Translations under genes and position numbers: made by a program
Shown: piece by piece, positions 5,786 through 7,193 of the stretch
Layout: the number at the start of each line of letters is the position of its first letter
Position numbering within the stretch: the stretch's first letter is position 1
The notes under the pieces: model-generated
Told to the model about the DNA's origin: nothing
What the model saw: only the letters and a program-made list of their open reading frames with translations
Databases searched by the model: none
Origin: an uncultured Oscillospiraceae bacterium
GTDB taxonomy: Bacteria; Bacillota; Clostridia; Oscillospirales; Oscillospiraceae
Length of the DNA stretch: 7,193 nucleotides
Assembly (NCBI GenBank): GCA_934565425.1
Contig: CAKTHW010000077.1
Span: 1-7,193, forward strand
Reading direction: 5' to 3'

Positions 5786-7193
5786 GTCACGTCCTCCTGT
5801 GCCAGCGGCAGCGTCACCTGGAAGCAAGCGCCCCCGGCGCTCCCCTCCGTCAGGCGGATGGAACCGCCGGCCTGCAAAACGGTGTCGTGGACGATGGACA
5901 GCCCCAACCCGGTGCCGCCCGCCTCCCGGGAACGAGCCTTATCCACCCGGTAGAACCGTTCAAAGACCTTCTCCCGCTCCTCCGGCGGGATGCCGATGCC
6001 GGTGTCCTCCACGGTGAACACCACGTCCTCCCCGTCGATGGCCAGCCGGATCCACACGCTGCCGCCGGGGACGTTGTACTTGATGGCGTTCTCGATGAGA
6101 TTGTTGGCGATGTGAGCCATGTTGTCCCCAGAGATGAGCGCCAGGCAGTTGGACTCCAGCTGAGAGTGGAGCACGATGTCGTTGGCCTCCGCCAGGGGCA
6201 GCAGCAGGTGGATGGCATAGCGCACCTGCCCGGACACGTCGATAACGCCGGACTGCTCCTGAATGCCCCGATCCAGCCGGGTCAGGGAGAGCAGTCCCTC
6301 TGTGATGCGGCTCAGCCGCTGCGCCTCCCGGCCGATGTCCCCCACAAATTCACGTATCAGCTCCGGTTCCATCTCCGGGTCCTGCAGGATGGAGTCGGAC
6401 AGGAGTCGGATGGAGGTGAGGGGGGTCTTCAATTCATGGGAGGCGTCCGCCACGAACTGACGCCGCATGGCGTCCGTCTCCTGGATGCGCTCGGTGAGCT
6501 GGTTGAACTCGTCTGCCATCTTGGCCAGCTGATCCTTGCCCTTCACCGAAATGGGCTGGGTGTCGCTGCCTGAGTGAAAGGCGCGGATGGCAGCCAGCAG
6601 GTCGTTCATCCGCCGGGTCATCATCCGGGACAGGATGACGCTGACCAGCACGGCGAAGACGCAGACCACCAGGGTGATGTTGCGCAGGTTGGATTGCAGC
6701 CCCAGCAAAATCTCCGCCTGCTCCGTGTCATATTTATAAAGGTAGACCCCGCCGATGATGTTCCCGCAATAGGTCACCGGCACCGCGGCCTCACTGCGGA
6801 AGGCGTTGTCCCGAAAAGAAGCGTGATAGACGTCCTGTCCGTCCAGCGCCTGGGTCAGCTCCTGGAACAGGGCGTACCGGTGGGGACGGGCACTCTCCTG
6901 GGTGTCATAGAGCAGCTGTGCATCGGAGTCGGTGACCACAATGCGGGTCAAGTTGCTGTCGCCCACCAACGTCATCACCTGCTCCACCCCCGATTCTCCC
7001 AGCTCTCCCAGCTCCGCCAGGTTGGAGGCGATCATCTGGGCTTCCGTCAGGATGCTCTGCTTGGCCTGGAACACCAGCGTCTGGCAGGCCAGCAGGGGAT
7101 AGGTGTTGAGGAGGATAAGGACGGCGGCGATGATGAGCAGATAGGACAGGGCGAACTGGGATTGGACGTTCTCGCTGGGGCGAAATTGAAAGC
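5782..7193 (-). CDS. Sensor histidine kinase, 5' end outside the window
   Basis: This is a membrane-bound two-component sensor that autophosphorylates on histidine and passes phosphate to a response regulator. The frame is open to the right edge, so 469 residues are visible and the true start is missing; a GTG at 7074 is internal, since a membrane helix lies upstream of it. Counting from the first full codon at the edge: TM1 about 12-34; an extracytoplasmic sensor region about 35-171 with a PAS/Cache-like strand pattern (RIVVTDSDAQLLYDT); TM2 about 172-189; HAMP about 190-243; HisKA with the phospho-acceptor in ASHELKTP (H252); N box NLIENAIKYN (N364, N368); DTGIGI (D396); FERFYRVD; and GGTGLGL (425-431). 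All catalytic motifs are intact. The layout is PhoR/WalK-like. No response regulator lies in the window; it is expected just upstream. The stop overlaps the GerMN start. Confidence 0.95.
   Translation of the reverse strand, partial: FQFRPSENVQSQFALSYLLIIAAVLILLNTYPLLACQTLVFQAKQSILTEAQMIASNLAELGELGESGVEQVMTLVGDSNLTRIVVTDSDAQLLYDTQESARPHRYALFQELTQALDGQDVYHASFRDNAFRSEAAVPVTYCGNIIGGVYLYKYDTEQAEILLGLQSNLRNITLVVCVFAVLVSVILSRMMTRRMNDLLAAIRAFHSGSDTQPISVKGKDQLAKMADEFNQLTERIQETDAMRRQFVADASHELKTPLTSIRLLSDSILQDPEMEPELIREFVGDIGREAQRLSRITEGLLSLTRLDRGIQEQSGVIDVSGQVRYAIHLLLPLAEANDIVLHSQLESNCLALISGDNMAHIANNLIENAIKYNVPGGSVWIRLAIDGEDVVFTVEDTGIGIPPEEREKVFERFYRVDKARSREAGGTGLGLSIVHDTVLQAGGSIRLTEGSAGGACFQVTLPLAQEDVT
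5793..5798 (-). promoter_or_regulatory. RBS inside the kinase gene for the GerMN gene
   Basis: AGGAGG on the minus strand, 7 nt before the ATG at 5785, is embedded in the last codons of the kinase. Together with the ATGA overlap it points to translational coupling and fixes the GerMN start. Confidence 0.85.

Noticed and set aside
5887..6573. A 228-codon plus-strand frame opposite the kinase
   Set aside because: It lies antisense to the HAMP, HisKA and ATPase domains, which are plainly coding on the minus strand.
7072..7074. GTG as the start of the histidine kinase
   Set aside because: The frame continues to the window edge and the upstream codons encode a clear membrane helix (around 7090-7158), so this GTG is an internal valine.

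Overview
The window looks like chromosomal DNA of a GC-rich, low-passage-type Firmicute of class Clostridia. The best guess is an Oscillospiraceae/Ruminococcaceae relative (Flavonifractor or Intestinimonas-like). The grounds are strong AGGAGG-type ribosome binding sites, GC-rich third codon positions, a GerMN-domain protein, an LtaS-type sulfatase, and a short intergenic repeat of a style I associate with that group. The assignment is inferred from gene content and style; no database search was possible.

Layout, left to right. Positions 1-14 hold the probable first codons of a minus-strand gene that leaves the window. A perfect hairpin terminator (39-65) follows, closing the minus-strand nicotinate phosphoribosyltransferase gene (pncB, 90-1535). 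The 1536-1702 intergenic region is divergent: it has a palindromic -10 element that could serve both strands and two further perfect dyads. Next come two plus-strand genes: an RlmA-type 23S rRNA guanine-N1 methyltransferase (1703-2530) and, after a 91-nt gap, a five-TM LtaS-family phosphoglycerol transferase (2622-4643). The latter ends in a 15-bp hairpin with T tracts on both sides (4649-4682). Positions 4690-4879 contain no gene; they hold a ~137-bp imperfect inverted-repeat (MITE-like) element. The right side is a minus-strand pair: a sensor histidine kinase, whose 5' end lies beyond the window, and a membrane-anchored tandem-GerMN protein that overlaps its stop codon by 4 nt.

How the genes relate. 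pncB belongs to NAD salvage and rlmA to ribosome modification; they share only a divergent control region. The LtaS-type enzyme is a cell-envelope polymer/decoration enzyme. The kinase and GerMN protein form a translationally coupled envelope-sensing module resembling actinobacterial MtrB-LpqB; its response regulator is presumably just upstream of the kinase, outside the window.

I found no evidence for a phage, CRISPR, toxin-antitoxin or defence system. The most noteworthy items are the symmetric divergent promoter with its dyads, the kinase/GerMN coupling and the repeat element. Several start codons are placed downstream of the longest possible reading frame on the basis of ribosome binding sites.
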